From Formicarius rufipectus (taxonomy: Eukaryota; Chordata; Aves; Passeriformes; Formicariidae), in NCBI GenBank assembly GCA_013399695.1, contig VXAU01003163.1, positions 1,714,060 to 1,778,059 of the forward strand: a stretch of 64,000 nucleotides of DNA, given 5' to 3'. The notes below the pieces were generated by a model. The model saw only the letters and a program-made list of their open reading frames with translations. It searched no databases and was not told the DNA's origin. The translations under genes and the position numbers were made by a program. This document shows, one piece after another, positions 37,315 through 50,471 of this stretch. Every line of letters starts with the position of its first letter. Position 1 is the stretch's first letter.

Positions 37315-40300
37315 AGGAAACTGTATTTGGGCATCTTGTATTTTAACTGAAAGTATCCCATATTCTGTCCTGCTTAATCTTTTAGTAACATTTAGATGAA
37401 AAGGATGATTGCCCCTCAAATGTGTCACTGTGATGACTGACAATTTCATAACATAGCGACTCTCCTAAGGAGCACTAACTGATTGTATTGCACTGTGGGA
37501 AAGTTTTAGCTAACCTGACCTTTCAGCATGTAGAGGATTGCAATTAAATAGTGTTTTGATAGTTTCTGTAACAAAAAGGATGCAGTGATATAATTACAGA
37601 TAAAATCTATAGACTGTATTTAGTTACACGTTTAGAAAGCAATGGACTCTTGCCTAGAACACCAGATTACTTTTCTTGCCTTTGCTAGTAACTGCAGTCT
37701 AGTGTGAGGAGCAAAAGGAGAGATAGTAAAAGTACACAAGGAGGAAAAGGTGTGTAAAACACACACCAACTTTACCTTTATGTTGTTGTCCCTTTCCTTT
37801 GCCAGGATTCCTTTAGTTGTACATTGCCTTCAAAAGACAGGGCTAACTCCAAAGCAGACAATGTTTGCTTAACAGTTGTAAGTGCTGCGTTTTGCTGAGG
37901 TATATCTAAAAATGGTGCTTGGCAGCAAGGTTCAGAGATTTGTAGACTAATAGCATGACTGACTGGTGGAGACATATTTGAAGACAACTGACCTTCTCAA
38001 CATGAAAGATAATAGTGACTTCTCTATAAGTGCTTGTCTCAGTAAAATCTTTCTATTGATGATGGATTAATCTTGAACGGTGGCTTGAAAAGATCCCACT
38101 AAAGAATAATGGGACACATTTTTTTGTGAATAGTGACATAATTTTATAATTTGTCCATCTTGAGTCACTTTTTCAGCTTCCTTTTCTTTCTTTAGAAAAC
38201 CTAGTGGGGCTTCCATATTTGACTCCCTCAATTCTGTGAAGCATGTCCTCACGCATAACTCACAGTATCATTTGAGAACAGTATTTTAAGTTATTATCTA
38301 ACTCACAACTGGGCATATTAGCCACAATATTTTCCAGAATGGTTGTTAGCACAGAACAAAACAAGATTAAGTATTGTTCACAACGGGTTGCCACAAAGTT
38401 GCTTTCATTTTTTCAAAGTCTTGCGTCTTGTTTTTAAAGCCAAGTGTGTGGTATAACCCCAGCCAGCAACCAAATGCACACACCTGCTCACCTGAAGGGG
38501 ACTGAACCACTCTGTCACCCTTAAAATGAAACAATTCTTAGGATTTGCTTCTGGACGCAGTTTAATACACTGAAACTCAGAGCAAATGTGTAAAATTCTG
38601 GTAGACTGAGGTACCCTGTAATGTATGTCTTTATGTGTGAGCAATTCATTTCCATAAACTCTTCCTGGGCAAGATTTGATCTGACATCAAGCAGTCTGAA
38701 TGGAATTCTGAACAAAATGTTGTTATCTGTGAGGACAGAAGTAGCAGACAAAATATGACAATGCAGTAAATTCATGTTCACATGTTTTGGATCAGAAAGT
38801 ACTTTTGATTTTTTTTTGCACAATATTTAGTTTAGTAGATGTTATTTTAGAAGGAAAAATTAAAATGCCTTGTGAATAATACAAAGCAGAAAATTTTTCA
38901 TAAGCTCTAGTACTAAAACATGGAATATTTAAAACAGTTTGGGCAATGAAAAAAAATGAAATCTCTGGGTACAGAAGAAAGGGAAAGATCTTGTTAGCTT
39001 TTAGCAGGCTTTATCTATGCACAGATGTTTGCTTGCAATCCCTGCATAACATTACACTTACATAAATATAGTGATGTAATAGTCTGTGGGCCATATCCCA
39101 GGCTGCCAGGGTAATTCACCTGGCCTGCATCTTGCTTTCGACCATCCAAGAATTTCCTGGTCTGTTAAAGGAATGAACCATAGGCCAAACCCAAATTCTG
39201 ATGAGAGCAGCTTATTTGAGAGAGTGCTGACTTTTCTCCCTGCCAAAGACCAAAAGGATGTAGCAATGAGCTTTGTGATCTGTGCAGTAAGTTTATTTCT
39301 TTTGAAAAGTGTTACACCTACTGTACCCTCCTAGTAGTTTATGGCATGGTAGGAGTCAAACTCATATTATTCTGATATCCACAATCAGTAAAATTATCAG
39401 GAAGATGTGCTCTGATAGAATTCTTTTATTACACTAAAAGTGTATTCACAATAAGGGAATGTACCTACACAAGACTCTTGGGGTGGGAAAGGATTGCAAA
39501 AAGATAGATGCCAGGAAAGGGGCCCTTACATTGATGAAGATGAGAAGAAGCTTTTGGGCCAAAGAAGCTGCCACTGCCTTTCAACTAAGTCTGTGTGCCT
39601 AGCATGTTCTGTTGGACATATCTAGATGCTGAAGGCCAGACAGCAGGGATCAATAAATCACGGTAGTGTTAGTGAAATTTAACTGCGTGGTGTTGTTCAT
39701 ATATTGGAGTGACTGGAGAAAGGGTGGACTGAAAAACAAACTCTGTCTGATACATTCTAGCAGTCTTTTTCCTCATTACATAGCGGTATTTAAAATATGA
39801 AGCAGGTGGGGTGTTCAGTGGGAATTTCCAGCAGAAAATGCTAACAAAAAATATATATATTAAAAGGGCTTTTCCAAAAAAATATATTCTTTAGGGAGTT
39901 GTAGAGTGTCAGGAAAGAAAGACTGAGAGCCAAGATAGCACTGCAGTCAAAAATAAAATAATAGCTAATGAGGATATTACTGTCGTCTCAAGCTGTGTCC
40001 AGGGTTCTGGGATGTTCAGGATCATGTGATTTCTGCTAGACATGTTTAGTAACTTGCACACAGAAGGACAGTTCCAGGACAAGACATGGAGAGAAACCCT
40101 TTCCCAGTGGGGTGCACAGGATCATCTCTCTCTGTGGAAGGCACAGGTTGCTGTCCTAGGTGATACAAAAAATTGAAGGAAGGCTCCTTCTCTCTCCATC
40201 TCTTCTGGTTTAGACTTCCTTTCCCCAAAAGAAAGTCTGATTTATGCTTGAGCTTAATGAGAAACTTTGGAATGTGAAATACATAGACATGACCTTAAGA

Positions 40301-42226
40301 GTTAATGTTTGATAATATCCCCGATTACTGTGAGGATTAGCATGGAACATTACTTCTGCTGAACTCTTTCGCAGTACTGTTTTTATGCAGGAATTTGCTA
40401 ATTTTCCAGACATACTTTTCATATCCACCTGGCTTGTAATATTTTATTTGATATCACATACTGAAGTGTTTGTCAGGCTTATTAGGATCTTGGTTTGTTT
40501 CAAACAAATACAACTAAATATTTATAAACCTTCTTGCTGATAAAAAGGAAATGGTGCAATATGTGCACCATAATACCATTGCTGCCTTGTTGGTCATCAG
40601 TTCTTTCTGTGCTTGGAAGTATGTGCATTTCTTGAACATGCTGTAACTCATCACTATTCTATATTGATGCAAATTCCTGGAAGTCAAGCAAGCATGCTTT
40701 TTAAACAGAATCCTTGGCAACAAGAAGAAAGGAAAAAAAATCCAAAGGGCTTATTTTTCTAAACATTGACAGAGGCTACAAGTAGAGAGGTGAATCAAGT
40801 AAGCTGGATAATGTCCAGAAAGTGAGATTAAGAACAAAGGAAAGAATCTTGGGCTCAGGCAGGAGAATGATAGAGTAATTTTCCAGGACTTAATAGCGTG
40901 ACACCCGTGAGCCTTTTAGTTCTGTCTGCCAGTGTACTTATTTCCTTTCTAACTTAAGTTCAGTTTGTTTTAATTGTGTCCCCAGCAAAAGAATGAGTCA
41001 CCTCTTGCAAACAGATCTGAGCTCCAGAACAGTGCAAGTTTTTATACATTAACTGAACAGTTTTCAAAGTCAGAAGAATGCAAAACAAACAAATTCTTTA
41101 GAATATACTTGAACTGCAGTTGGACACTAAATAGTTGGAGCCAGATCCTTTGCTGATACAAATGGCTGTAACTTCCATTGATGCCTATAGGGTTGTGTTG
41201 AGCCCATACAATACAATACAATAAGGTACTGAATAGAGAGCTGTTACCATCCCATTTTCAGTTTTTGTTGAAAAGGAGTCTTGCAATATTTTCTCTTGAA
41301 TGGCTGTGTACCATTATTTTCAACAGGCTTCAGGTGCTGCATAAATGAAATTATTTTAATTTTCTTCTGCTCAGTAAGTATTGTCAGCCTGGTCAGTAGT
41401 GCCAGTCATTTAAAATGAGGTTCTATATTTACTGGAGCATCCATGAAGTTCTCAATCACCATAACCCTGAGGAAAGCTTTATTTCCTGTACTTTTATTCC
41501 CAGGTCCAGCATGCAGTCAGTAGTTAGTATTAGCTCAGAAAAGATGGAGCAGGAGATGTCCAGCTCTGGGACTGAAGAGAAAGCAAATGTTAAATTTTTA
41601 ATGTCTGTGTTGGTTGCTTAGTGCTGCATGATAGACTGGTCAGAGTTAAAAACACTGTTGATAGAGAAGACACTATATTATGGTTGCCTTTGACCGAGTT
41701 ACTTTATAACTTTCTTCAGAAGGAATAAAGGCATTTGGATGTAAAGGAAAGATATAGTAATTATGGTTGCATCTGTTAAAATATTGAGTGTTTAAAGTTC
41801 TGTAATTTTTTTGGCTTTGCCAATATAGAGAGTTTTATTCAGTTACATGATCACAGTTTTTCCATATATGCATCATTTGGGATATGTAACAAGTATATTC
41901 AGAAAAGTATGAAAATTAAAAGTGTTGCTCATAATTTATTTGAATATATTTATGATTTTTATTTCTAATGTTTTATTTTCACTTACATAAAAGTAATAAA
42001 ATTCCCAAAGTCTTCTAATTCTATAATATTGATATACATATACTAAGTGTACTATCACATTTTCCCTGTAATTTTGTTGAAAGCTAAAATTATGAGAAAA
42101 ATGGCAGTGGAGGAAATCACCTTGCTCTCTCACCTTTTTCTAGTGAAAAAAATCATTTACAGCAAGAAAATGGCAGTAGGTATTTTCTTTTACTAATATT
42201 AACTTGCATGTTCTTAAAGCATTTAA
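37315..42226. other. non-coding spacer between inverted retroposon copies
   Basis: About 4.9 kb of AT-rich DNA with only chance frames of up to about 100 codons. A pentanucleotide run (ATACA)n lies near 41206-41222. No exon or further repeat family was recognised. Confidence 0.5.
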
Positions 42227-42240
42227 TTTCTTTATTGATG
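42227..42240. repeat. target-site duplication of copy B, left
   Basis: 14-bp 'tttctttattgatg', matched exactly at 42692-42705; lies at the tail end of the minus-strand element. Confidence 0.92.
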
Positions 42241-42691
42241 TTGTTGTTGTTGTTGTTGTTGGCTGGACTTCGCGAATGAAGATCTTGGGATAAGCCTGCG
42301 CAATGGATTTTTTTTTTAGGTGAGGCACAGTGTGCGCGGAACTGGCCCCACCCCCTTTACTCCTGAGGTTCATCTTGCCACGGCCGAGCACGCTCGGACG
42401 GTGACAGCGAGTTCCTCAGGATTCGAACCAGCGTCCTCAGAGGAGGAGCCGGCTCCACAGGCGGGGGCCTACGCCACTCGGCCAACGCCCACCGCCTCTC
42501 AAGTGTAACATCTCAAATTAATATTGAGGAAAAAAACCCAACAAACAGAAAAGCAATAATGTCAGGTTGTTGAGCAATCCTGGGAGCCCACGTAGGTCAG
42601 AGTACTAGGGGTAGACCTCACCTTATCCTCTCTGCCACCGAATGACACAAACATGGCACTGCAGCCACGCCTGCAACACGAGCTGGGGCAG
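42241..42691 (-). mobile_element. full-length composite tRNA/RTE-tailed SINE-like retroposon, copy B
   Basis: The same element as copy A, on the minus strand and 451 bp long. It is bounded by a perfect 14-bp target-site duplication 'tttctttattgatg' (42227-42240 and 42692-42705). Read on the minus strand it starts 'tgccccagctcgtgttgc' and keeps the leader of about 200 bp. It carries the A box (complement at 42474-42484) and the better-preserved B box 'ggttcgaatcc' (complement at 42419-42429), and ends 'gcgaagtccagccaa' followed by (CAA)n (complement of 42241-42261). Copy B keeps more CpG dinucleotides and a longer tail than copy A, so it may be the less decayed copy. Frames read through it (for example 42320-42508) are artefacts. 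Confidence 0.87.
42419..42484 (-). promoter_or_regulatory. internal pol III promoter (A and B boxes) of copy B
   Basis: Minus-strand A box 'tggccgagtgg' (42484-42474) and B box 'ggttcgaatcc' (42429-42419), the latter matching the tRNA consensus fully. Their spacing is the same as in copy A. Confidence 0.75.
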
Positions 42692-42705
42692 TTTCTTTAT
42701 TGATG
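42692..42705. repeat. target-site duplication of copy B, right
   Basis: 14-bp 'tttctttattgatg', identical to 42227-42240; lies at the 5' (leader) end of the minus-strand element and proves that the leader was inserted together with the tRNA part. Confidence 0.92.
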
Positions 42706-43596
42706 ACTTTAAAGAGCTCTACATGATCAACGTCATAAGACAAAGAATTTAATGAGTTTGGGCATTTGTACTCAGAGCAATGTTCACTGATCAAAATCTG
42801 CTCCAGGCAAAGTAATCTTGGACCCAGAATTTGTGACAAAAAGAACAATCAACAGAAGCCCTCATTTCAGGACGTATTAACAAATTTGACTAATTAAATT
42901 CATACATTATATAACTTATTCCACCTCCTAGTTCATACAGAGCTCTTCAGAGCAGAGAATGACATGCTTTATGTCACATTTCTAATTTTTACCTACTGCC
43001 AGACACTGTAGAGGGTATTTATTTCCCCATTCTAGGCTACCATCACAAGACAAAAATGCTACAGCAAAAGGCAGGTTCCTTTAGAGCAGATGTTAACCCT
43101 TGATTTCAAATGAATCACTATCACTAATAGTCACTATCACTAATAACTAATGAATCACTAATTTGTTCCTGCTGGAATATGACCAGCTACATTTAAAGTC
43201 TAAGTTTGAATATACAGAGGTAGTCTACCTCTGTTCACTAATTCATCTGAGTCTGCAGCAGTGTTGCACAGTCTACACTACCTCTGTTTAAATGCATACT
43301 TGATAATGTTCAAATGTATAAATAAATGTATTGACATAGGCTGTTTCAGTTTCTCATTAGCACTGTGTAAAGCTCTCACTTAAGACTCATGGCTTTCTAA
43401 CAACATTATCAGTGAATGTTTTCCTGTATCATATATAATGTAAAGGGAAGCCTGAAACTGGCTTTCATTGTGAGTCATACATTTGGTGCTCTCCTTTAAT
43501 CAGACCCAGATGTGACCAAGTGAAAACCCTTTAAAAGGAAGTTAGTTTGGCCTGGGCTCTTTGAAATGGATGATGTGAAGTCTCATGGATTCTTTG
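42706..43596. other. non-coding interval, nothing recognised
   Basis: About 0.9 kb. It holds an imperfect tandem of 'atcactaat' and 'tcactatcactaat' words at about 43112-43162. No gene was recognised. Confidence 0.5.
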
Positions 43597-44290
43597 TAGA
43601 ATAATAAAACAGTTGAGGAAGGAGGAAGGACCTATGGAGACTGCTTAGTCAAGCCTCTGAACAAAGGAGGGTCATCTAAAGACCGTGTCTAGCCTGGTCT
43701 TTAATATCTCCAAGGATGGAAACTTTACAACCTCTGAAATCTATCCCAGTGTTTCATCACCATAAGTAAAACCTGTTTTGTTTAAACCATTTCCAATACT
43801 TCTCTTTGTGTCCATTGTCTCATCCTTTCACTGGGTACTACTGAACAGAGTCCATCTCAGACTCTACATCCTCCCATCAGATACTTCTCCAGACTGAACA
43901 ATCATAGTACTTTCAGTCTCTTCACTGAAAAGCACTCCAGTCCTTTAATTGCTTTTACTGGTCTGGTTCTGGTATGTCTGTATCTGTTTTGTACTCAGGG
44001 AGCCCGAAGTTGCACACAGGAGTCCACATGTTGTCTCAGCAGTGCTGAGCATAGGGAAAGAACCCCCTCCAGCAGCCTGCTGGCTAATGCAACTCAAGAT
44101 GTTGTCATGCTTTGCTGCACAGGCTGGATTCAATTTGTTTTCCATGAAGACCTCCAGTTTTCCCCTGCCATGCCAATTTCCATTTAAATGGACCTCTGTG
44201 TGCTTGGATACCTGGGGTTATTCCTCCTCAGGTGAAGAATTTCTGCATATCCCTTGGAACATCAGGATTAGTTGTCAAAAGTACTTCTAC
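43597..44290 (-). mobile_element. CR1 LINE 3' half on - strand, diverged
   Basis: The reverse complement of the CR1 3' region is recognisable by order and wording: an 'agaataataaaacag...ggaaggac' 3' end, 'tatctccaaggatggaaact', 'tctatcccagtgtttcatca', 'tctccagactgaac', 'ccagtcctttaattgctttt', 'gcacacaggagtccacatgt', 'cagcagtgctgagcataggg', and finally 'ggggttattcctcctcaggt' near 44215-44235. These are standard minus-strand CR1 blocks. The 114-codon plus-strand frame at 43949-44293 lies inside it and is not a gene. Confidence 0.8.
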
Positions 44291-47200
44291 TGAAAGTGTC
44301 TGCTTTTCTTTGAGATTACATCAAGCTTCAATGGCAAAGTGGTTTGAATATGGACAGAATTAAGAAAATCAGGAAACCAAATCATGGCTTTGTCAACTCT
44401 AAATACTGCAATGTTAAGTCAAAGTTTTTGGGTAAGTACAGACATAAAATGAGTTTATGTGTACTTAAAACAGTCATTTCATCCTAATTTTGCTATGTAT
44501 TTCCCTATTACCTTCTAGAAAATGCAGTTTTCATGTGAGGGCTGGTAGATTTATGGAAAGTGCCTCTTCCAGATCTTATTTTTTAAAACTATTAGTGCAG
44601 TGCTGCACTTGGGTGGCATTGGTGGTATGTACTCTAGTCTTACCTTGACCCTGACAAAATCCATTCAAGCAGTGATCTTTGACTACTTCTTTCCAAACCA
44701 CATGATGGGCTTTTGGCTTCTGCAAAGGTCATGTTTGTTCAAAACCACCCTTTAAATTCCATCCTCAAAGCCCCAAATAGGGGCCCAAATATCCCTATCC
44801 CAAGAGATATCTCTTTAGGATATCTTAAATCATCTCCTCATGTAGGGTGTCTGCTACTAAACAGGCAAAACTTTGAACAGCTAGAAATAGTGGTTGGGTA
44901 TGCCCCAAGTGCTCTTTCCTGTTATGGTTAACTGCAGAGTTTAGTTTCCTGCGTTAAATAGGTATGAAATTATGTAACTTTATGGAAAATTTCCTCAAAA
45001 TTTTGTGTCATCACGGTTTCTTTTCAAGCTACTAGTGGAATGATGTATTTAGACTTTTTTAATTTGGAACAGCCTGTTTTTTTCATGCAGCTGTTGGTCA
45101 CAAGGTTAGGCTATGCTTCCAGCCTGAATTATTAGTTGGAAAGTCACTGTTCTCCTATCTTCACTGGCTGCATTTGTACTTGTGTACACACATCTTTTAC
45201 TAATGCTCGACACAGGGTAGTATAGTCATAAGTGAAAGCATTCTTTGCTCTATGTTATTGCAAGAGCACTTGCAGTATGAAAATCAAAGAGCTTAAAAGC
45301 CAGCTAGTTAAGTAGGTTGCATTTGCCACAACAAATGTATTTGTTGCAATGACAGATTTGCATAGATCTTGAGTGTCTAGAGAAGATTTAATATGGCTTC
45401 ATCAAGAAATGAGATGGCTGGTCTTTTCTTGGGCCCTAAATTATTTTCAATGCATTAGACATTGGCAGAAGCACAACAAGTTCGTTTAAACACCTATTTG
45501 TGTGGAAAAACTTGATGATCAATAAAAAATTGCAGTCCAACAAAAAAATATGTCAAACACTGTACAAGCTGCAAAGAATTTGAATGTTATATGTCTCTGT
45601 AATCTGCAGGCAAACATGGTCTCAAACCTCTGTGAAAGCGTTTTTTGAGAAATACTAAAGTAAAAAATAACAGTGGTACCAAGAAAATTGAAATGTTCAA
45701 GTGGTGGTTTAGATGTAGAGGAAAAAACTTTTGCATTTTTAACCCGTTAATGGGCTATATTTACTTAGGTTATAAGCCCATTTACATAATAAGCCTTACT
45801 ATGTCAATTTTTCAAAGAGGACTAACTTAAAGTTGCTATGCTTTGAAGTTAAGTGTGTGTGCCTCCACCCCTCCTGATGGTCTGTGGTTGTAGAAGAGTT
45901 TTTTACAGCACAACAAGGTTGATAGTGAAAAGGGGTGATGTCAGGGTTGTCTTTCAGCATGTCTCAGGAGCAAACTAAGGATGACTGAAGGCATTCCCCA
46001 CCACACTCATGGATACTAGAAAAATTTGCTGCTCCTGGTGCTTGGCAGGCCAGTGCAGTGATGCAGCACTGAATGCTGCTTTTACTATGCTCTGCAGTGT
46101 CCTGAACCTTTTTTCCATTAGGCATGGTCAGTTGTTCCTCAGCAAAGGAGCCTATCTTCTACCCTCTTTTCAAAGGATCCTGCTTCAGTATGTGTAAGGG
46201 ATATAAACATAATGGCTCATACAAGAAATAAAATACTTCAAAAGCAAAACATACCCATAAAGTGTCAAACCCTGGAAGAAGATACATCTGTATGTATACA
46301 TTGTAGTAAGTACAAAAACAGTTATATCCAAGGGTCTTTAGTGTCTAGATTGTTTGCTTGTCTGTTTTACTGACCATGAATAGCCACTGCATTGTATTAG
46401 CTTTCCTATTCAGTATCATTTGATTTGATCTAAGAGAACATTTCTGCTATCATTTTTTTTGCATTCCTTAGACTAGCATTTGCAAGTAATTTCACAGGTA
46501 TGACCAATTTAAGTTGGTAGCTTAATGACTTGCCATGACAAAATAAATCACTTTATGATGCAGTGAAATAAGGAGTGTAATGTGAATACCAGAGCATCAC
46601 AGTCAAATTCTACTTTTGCTCAGTTCCAGTTACAAGAGCAGGCTTTGTACCAGAGTACTGAATAATAACTGTGTGCTGCAGAATGCCCAGTGCTGCCCTG
46701 CATTTGGTGCAGTGTCATCACTATTTCCTATTTCACAGCTATGACTGCCTTTTATCTTGGCACAAAAACATTTGGCTGGCTTTCATTACTTATATTTATC
46801 ACAGCCCTTATGGTTTTGCATAAATCATTAATATTGATTTTTAATGTAACCTAGATAAACAGAATCTCATTGTACATTGTAAGAAATTTCAAGTTAGGTT
46901 CCTGTTTCATGAATACCTATATTCATAAGGTCCACGAATATAACATTGATGCTTGTCACACACATTGCTTTCATGTTTCCAAAGACAAGTTTGGAAAGGT
47001 ATGCATGAGAAACCTACCGCTGAGACCTGGGGTAGCAAGTTTCCCATAGCATTCCTAGAATAACAGAGGAAGAAATATGCAAATCACTTCAAACCCAGAC
47101 ACTTTGGACACAGCTTACAAATTAGTCTTTTTGGCATAAATCCTAGTTCAATAGCTTGATTATTCAACTGTAGTTTTGCACTCCTGCTACAAAAGAAAGG

Positions 47201-49778
47201 AATTTCAAGCACGTTGTTTGTGAGCTGCTTACAAGCCCTCCCCTATGAACCCTGGACCTTTTTCTTAACTGCAGAAAAGCAGGCTGAGAACATACCACAG
47301 AGCAGTATGCTGGGATAGTTTTTAAATGTTAATGAATAATATGATCACTTTATTAGAGAACCCTTCTGTGATGTGTTTCCAGGCACTCCTCAGGAATGTA
47401 TTTATGCACACAATGTTTTATTTGCCTAAGAGAACAAATCATTTTTCTGATATCCTTTGAACTTCCCTCTACCCTTTTCAACTTTTCAAGTTGTTGATGT
47501 AAAACTTCTGTGAAACAGAGTAGGGTAACAGGCAGAGAACAGTGTTCTAATGTCTACTATAAGGAGTTGTGATCTATTCTGTATCCAAATGATTAAGGAG
47601 ATCCTATTTATTCAAGAATTAACCACTCCTTAAATTATGTCCCTGAACTGCTTTCAGAGCTCTGATATCTTATTTCTTCATCTCATATTATGTGTGACAG
47701 GAATGAAAAGTGGCTGTAAAAAAAGAGTGGGCACTACTTCCCATTTTAGTTCACGGGATATACAAAACCACTACTTATATCTGGCATTAAAAATCTGCAT
47801 AACATTCTAACTTCTGGACAGAATACAACAACATTGATGGGAATAATTCAGGTATTTTTCTTTAAAACAGGTTGACAACTTGAAAAAATGTGCTATAAAT
47901 TAAAACAGCTCATCCAGGCAGCTGTAAATTGCATGACTAGCACTTACTCAGCAAATGACTTCCTGTGGACCTCACTGACCTTGTCAATACTGTGAGGGGC
48001 ATGGCTTCAAATGGAGAGAAATTGCTTTTGAATGGTTGCTCTAAGAATGTACAAACAAGCATCTCTGTAAAAGGAGGCATGAGATAATTTAAAAATACAT
48101 GAGAAATTTTAGAGCATTGGAAGAATATGCAAACATTTTCTATACATTTTGTCTTCCTGATCCACAGCTTTCTTGCTTGTCTCACTGTTTTGTGTTTAAA
48201 GCTATAGATTTAAGAATCATTCTTTTTTTAAAAAAGAACAATCTCAGCAGTTTGAAGGGAAGGTCATTCATTAGCTGTCATATTCATGCAAGAGCTTCCA
48301 GTTGTCAACTTAATTGGACTAACATGAAAAATAAGGCTTTCTTAGCCGGAAGTTTTACTTCTGATGTAAGGTTAATTTACAGCCATGTTCAATTTTCCTG
48401 AGGATCCAAATTCTATGTGTATGATGATGGCAGTCGACAACACTGGTGAGATGTGCTGCTCTGCAGTGAATTAATTTTTGTACTTGCTTAACTTAGAGAA
48501 AATATTGCCTATTAGAAAAAGGTATTATTTCAAAGCATAACACTCATGCTAGCTTTAAGACCCTAGATTTTGTGAAATTATCCTTTTATTTTTTTCTCCC
48601 CACAACTATTTGTAGCAAAAAATGATCCAGGCATCTAAATAGACAATTAAAATAAGATTTGAACACGTTTATTTTCAAGTTTGCAAATAGTTTGTCTCCC
48701 TCATTTTGTTTAAGTTTGTTTTTGCAAGTTACATTTGAACTTATCTACAAGCTAGATGAGTTACAAAACTGTACTGTGAACTGTTTTGCTTCTTGATAGA
48801 AATTATTTTATTGGCAATTTGAAGGATTTGTTGTCTCTTACCTACTGGTTCCTAAGTATCTATTGTAATGGCCTTGGTAGCAGAAATTATTTGGAAGTTA
48901 AGCAGTGTAGGTCAAGGAAGTGCCATTTGATTCAGACAGTTTTGTCATATGCTTAGATATTCCAGTGCTGTGACTTAGGCAAGCCAGCTGTTGCACACCT
49001 TGAATGTTCCTGGACTATATAATTTGAAAGCACTATAGAATTTGCACTCTGAATCTTTTGCAGAATTTTTGAAATTTCAGATTTGGATCTTTGAGCCAGT
49101 ACTAACACAATGGAGATGCCCAGAATTTAAGGTTGCCATGTGCTATATATTTTCAGATACTAAATTACACAATACCGAACAGCCTGTAACAGTTATGCCA
49201 ATGGAACAAGAGAGAATGCAGAAAAATGCAGAAAATAACAAGACAATAATCTCCATAGGGAAGCTGTCAGTTCACTTTCAATACAGATGGGAAAAATCTC
49301 ATAGGAGGAACTGTTTTGGAAAACTATGAAGATTCTAGGCTGATGATTCCTGCCTGTATGCACAAATGCAGCTGATAATATGCAGTATATTCTATCTGCA
49401 GGTACCAAGTTTTATCTAAAAGTGAAAAACAAATTTCATATCCACCCCTAGGATAGGGAAAATGATAAAAGGGTAGTAAAATAGCCAGCCTAGACTTATA
49501 CTGTAGGAGAACGTCAAAGGATAGAATTTATCATCTGGATACTACTTGCAACACAATTTGCTCTTACTCTTATTCGCAACCAAAGTAATAACATGACTTC
49601 CTACTGACATTGTTTAGGACAAAAGTATTATGTAAAAATTATTCATCACCTCTGCTTTCCATTCATGTCTTAAATATAGAAATCTGTCTTAAAATTTAAT
49701 GCAAAAATGTCCCACTACTGCCAATTCAAAACAACTTATTAGTACCATGTATGAATAAATTTCATAGCCAACTGATGA
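44291..49778. other. AT-rich non-coding interval, nothing recognised
   Basis: About 5.5 kb with only chance frames of up to about 100 codons (for example 48099-48401). No exon, RNA gene or repeat family was recognised. Confidence 0.5.
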
Positions 49779-49783
49779 GCAGT
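49779..49783. repeat. target-site duplication of LTR, left
   Basis: 'gcagt', matched at 50472-50476. Confidence 0.75.
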
Positions 49784-50471
49784 TGTGCTGGTTTAGAGTT
49801 AAACCGGCAGGATAAATGAATCCAACTCAGAATGGGATTGCAAGCCAGAATAACAATTTAATAAAAATCACAATATACACTGAGACAGAAGGAAAATTTG
49901 TTTGTGCCACAAAAAACCAGATGTACAGCTCAGCACAGTGGGGCATGAGCAGAATGGAGCTCACCAACCCCTATGCTGAACACCACATAGCCCCCATGAA
50001 GTCAAAGTAAGAAGACTGGAATTTTCACCTGCTGGTGAATGTGATGATTACAGTCTAGTGGCAGTCTCAGTCCAGTCAAGGCTCTGGTCCTCCTCTGAAT
50101 CTGAAGAGATCCCAGTCCCCAAACCCCAAGCTTATCTCTGCTTGGGCTCAGATGGGAACGCCCAGTCCCTCCCCCAGGGTGGAGAGTTTCACAATGGGTG
50201 ATTTACTCTGTGAGGTGAACAATGGCATATTTTTGGCATCCCTGATGGCCCATTAGCAGACATGACCCCTCAGGTGGGTGTGAAGGCAGGAAAACTTCCT
50301 TATCCCACAGAAGTTCTTAAACTCCCATTTTGTAGCCTGAGGGGTTGGGTGTGCCTTATTCAGCTGCTGCAAATGGGCCGTTGTGAGCAGTTCATGAGAA
50401 AAATGACATAGAGGGTTTAGAATACACACTCACACAGTGACAAACTGATCCTGGCTACTATAAGCAGGACA
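49784..50471 (-). mobile_element. solo LTR of an ERVL-like endogenous retrovirus with 5-bp target-site duplication
   Basis: A 688-bp block with terminal 'tgtgctggtttag' and '...aggaca', i.e. TG...CA ends, flanked by exact 5-bp repeats 'gcagt' (49779-49783 and 50472-50476). A 5-bp duplication is the usual ERVL size. Orientation is chosen because on the minus strand the unit ends in 'ggtttaactctaaaccagca', wording I associate with the 3' ends of avian ERVL LTRs, and has an ATTAAA polyadenylation-like signal upstream of that end. The plus-strand reading is less typical but not excluded. No internal viral genes are present. Confidence 0.75.

Noticed and set aside
39820..39829. NF-kappaB-like site 'gggaatttcc'
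   Set aside because: A single 10-mer 21 kb from the TLR3 island; such a match is expected by chance in this much sequence.
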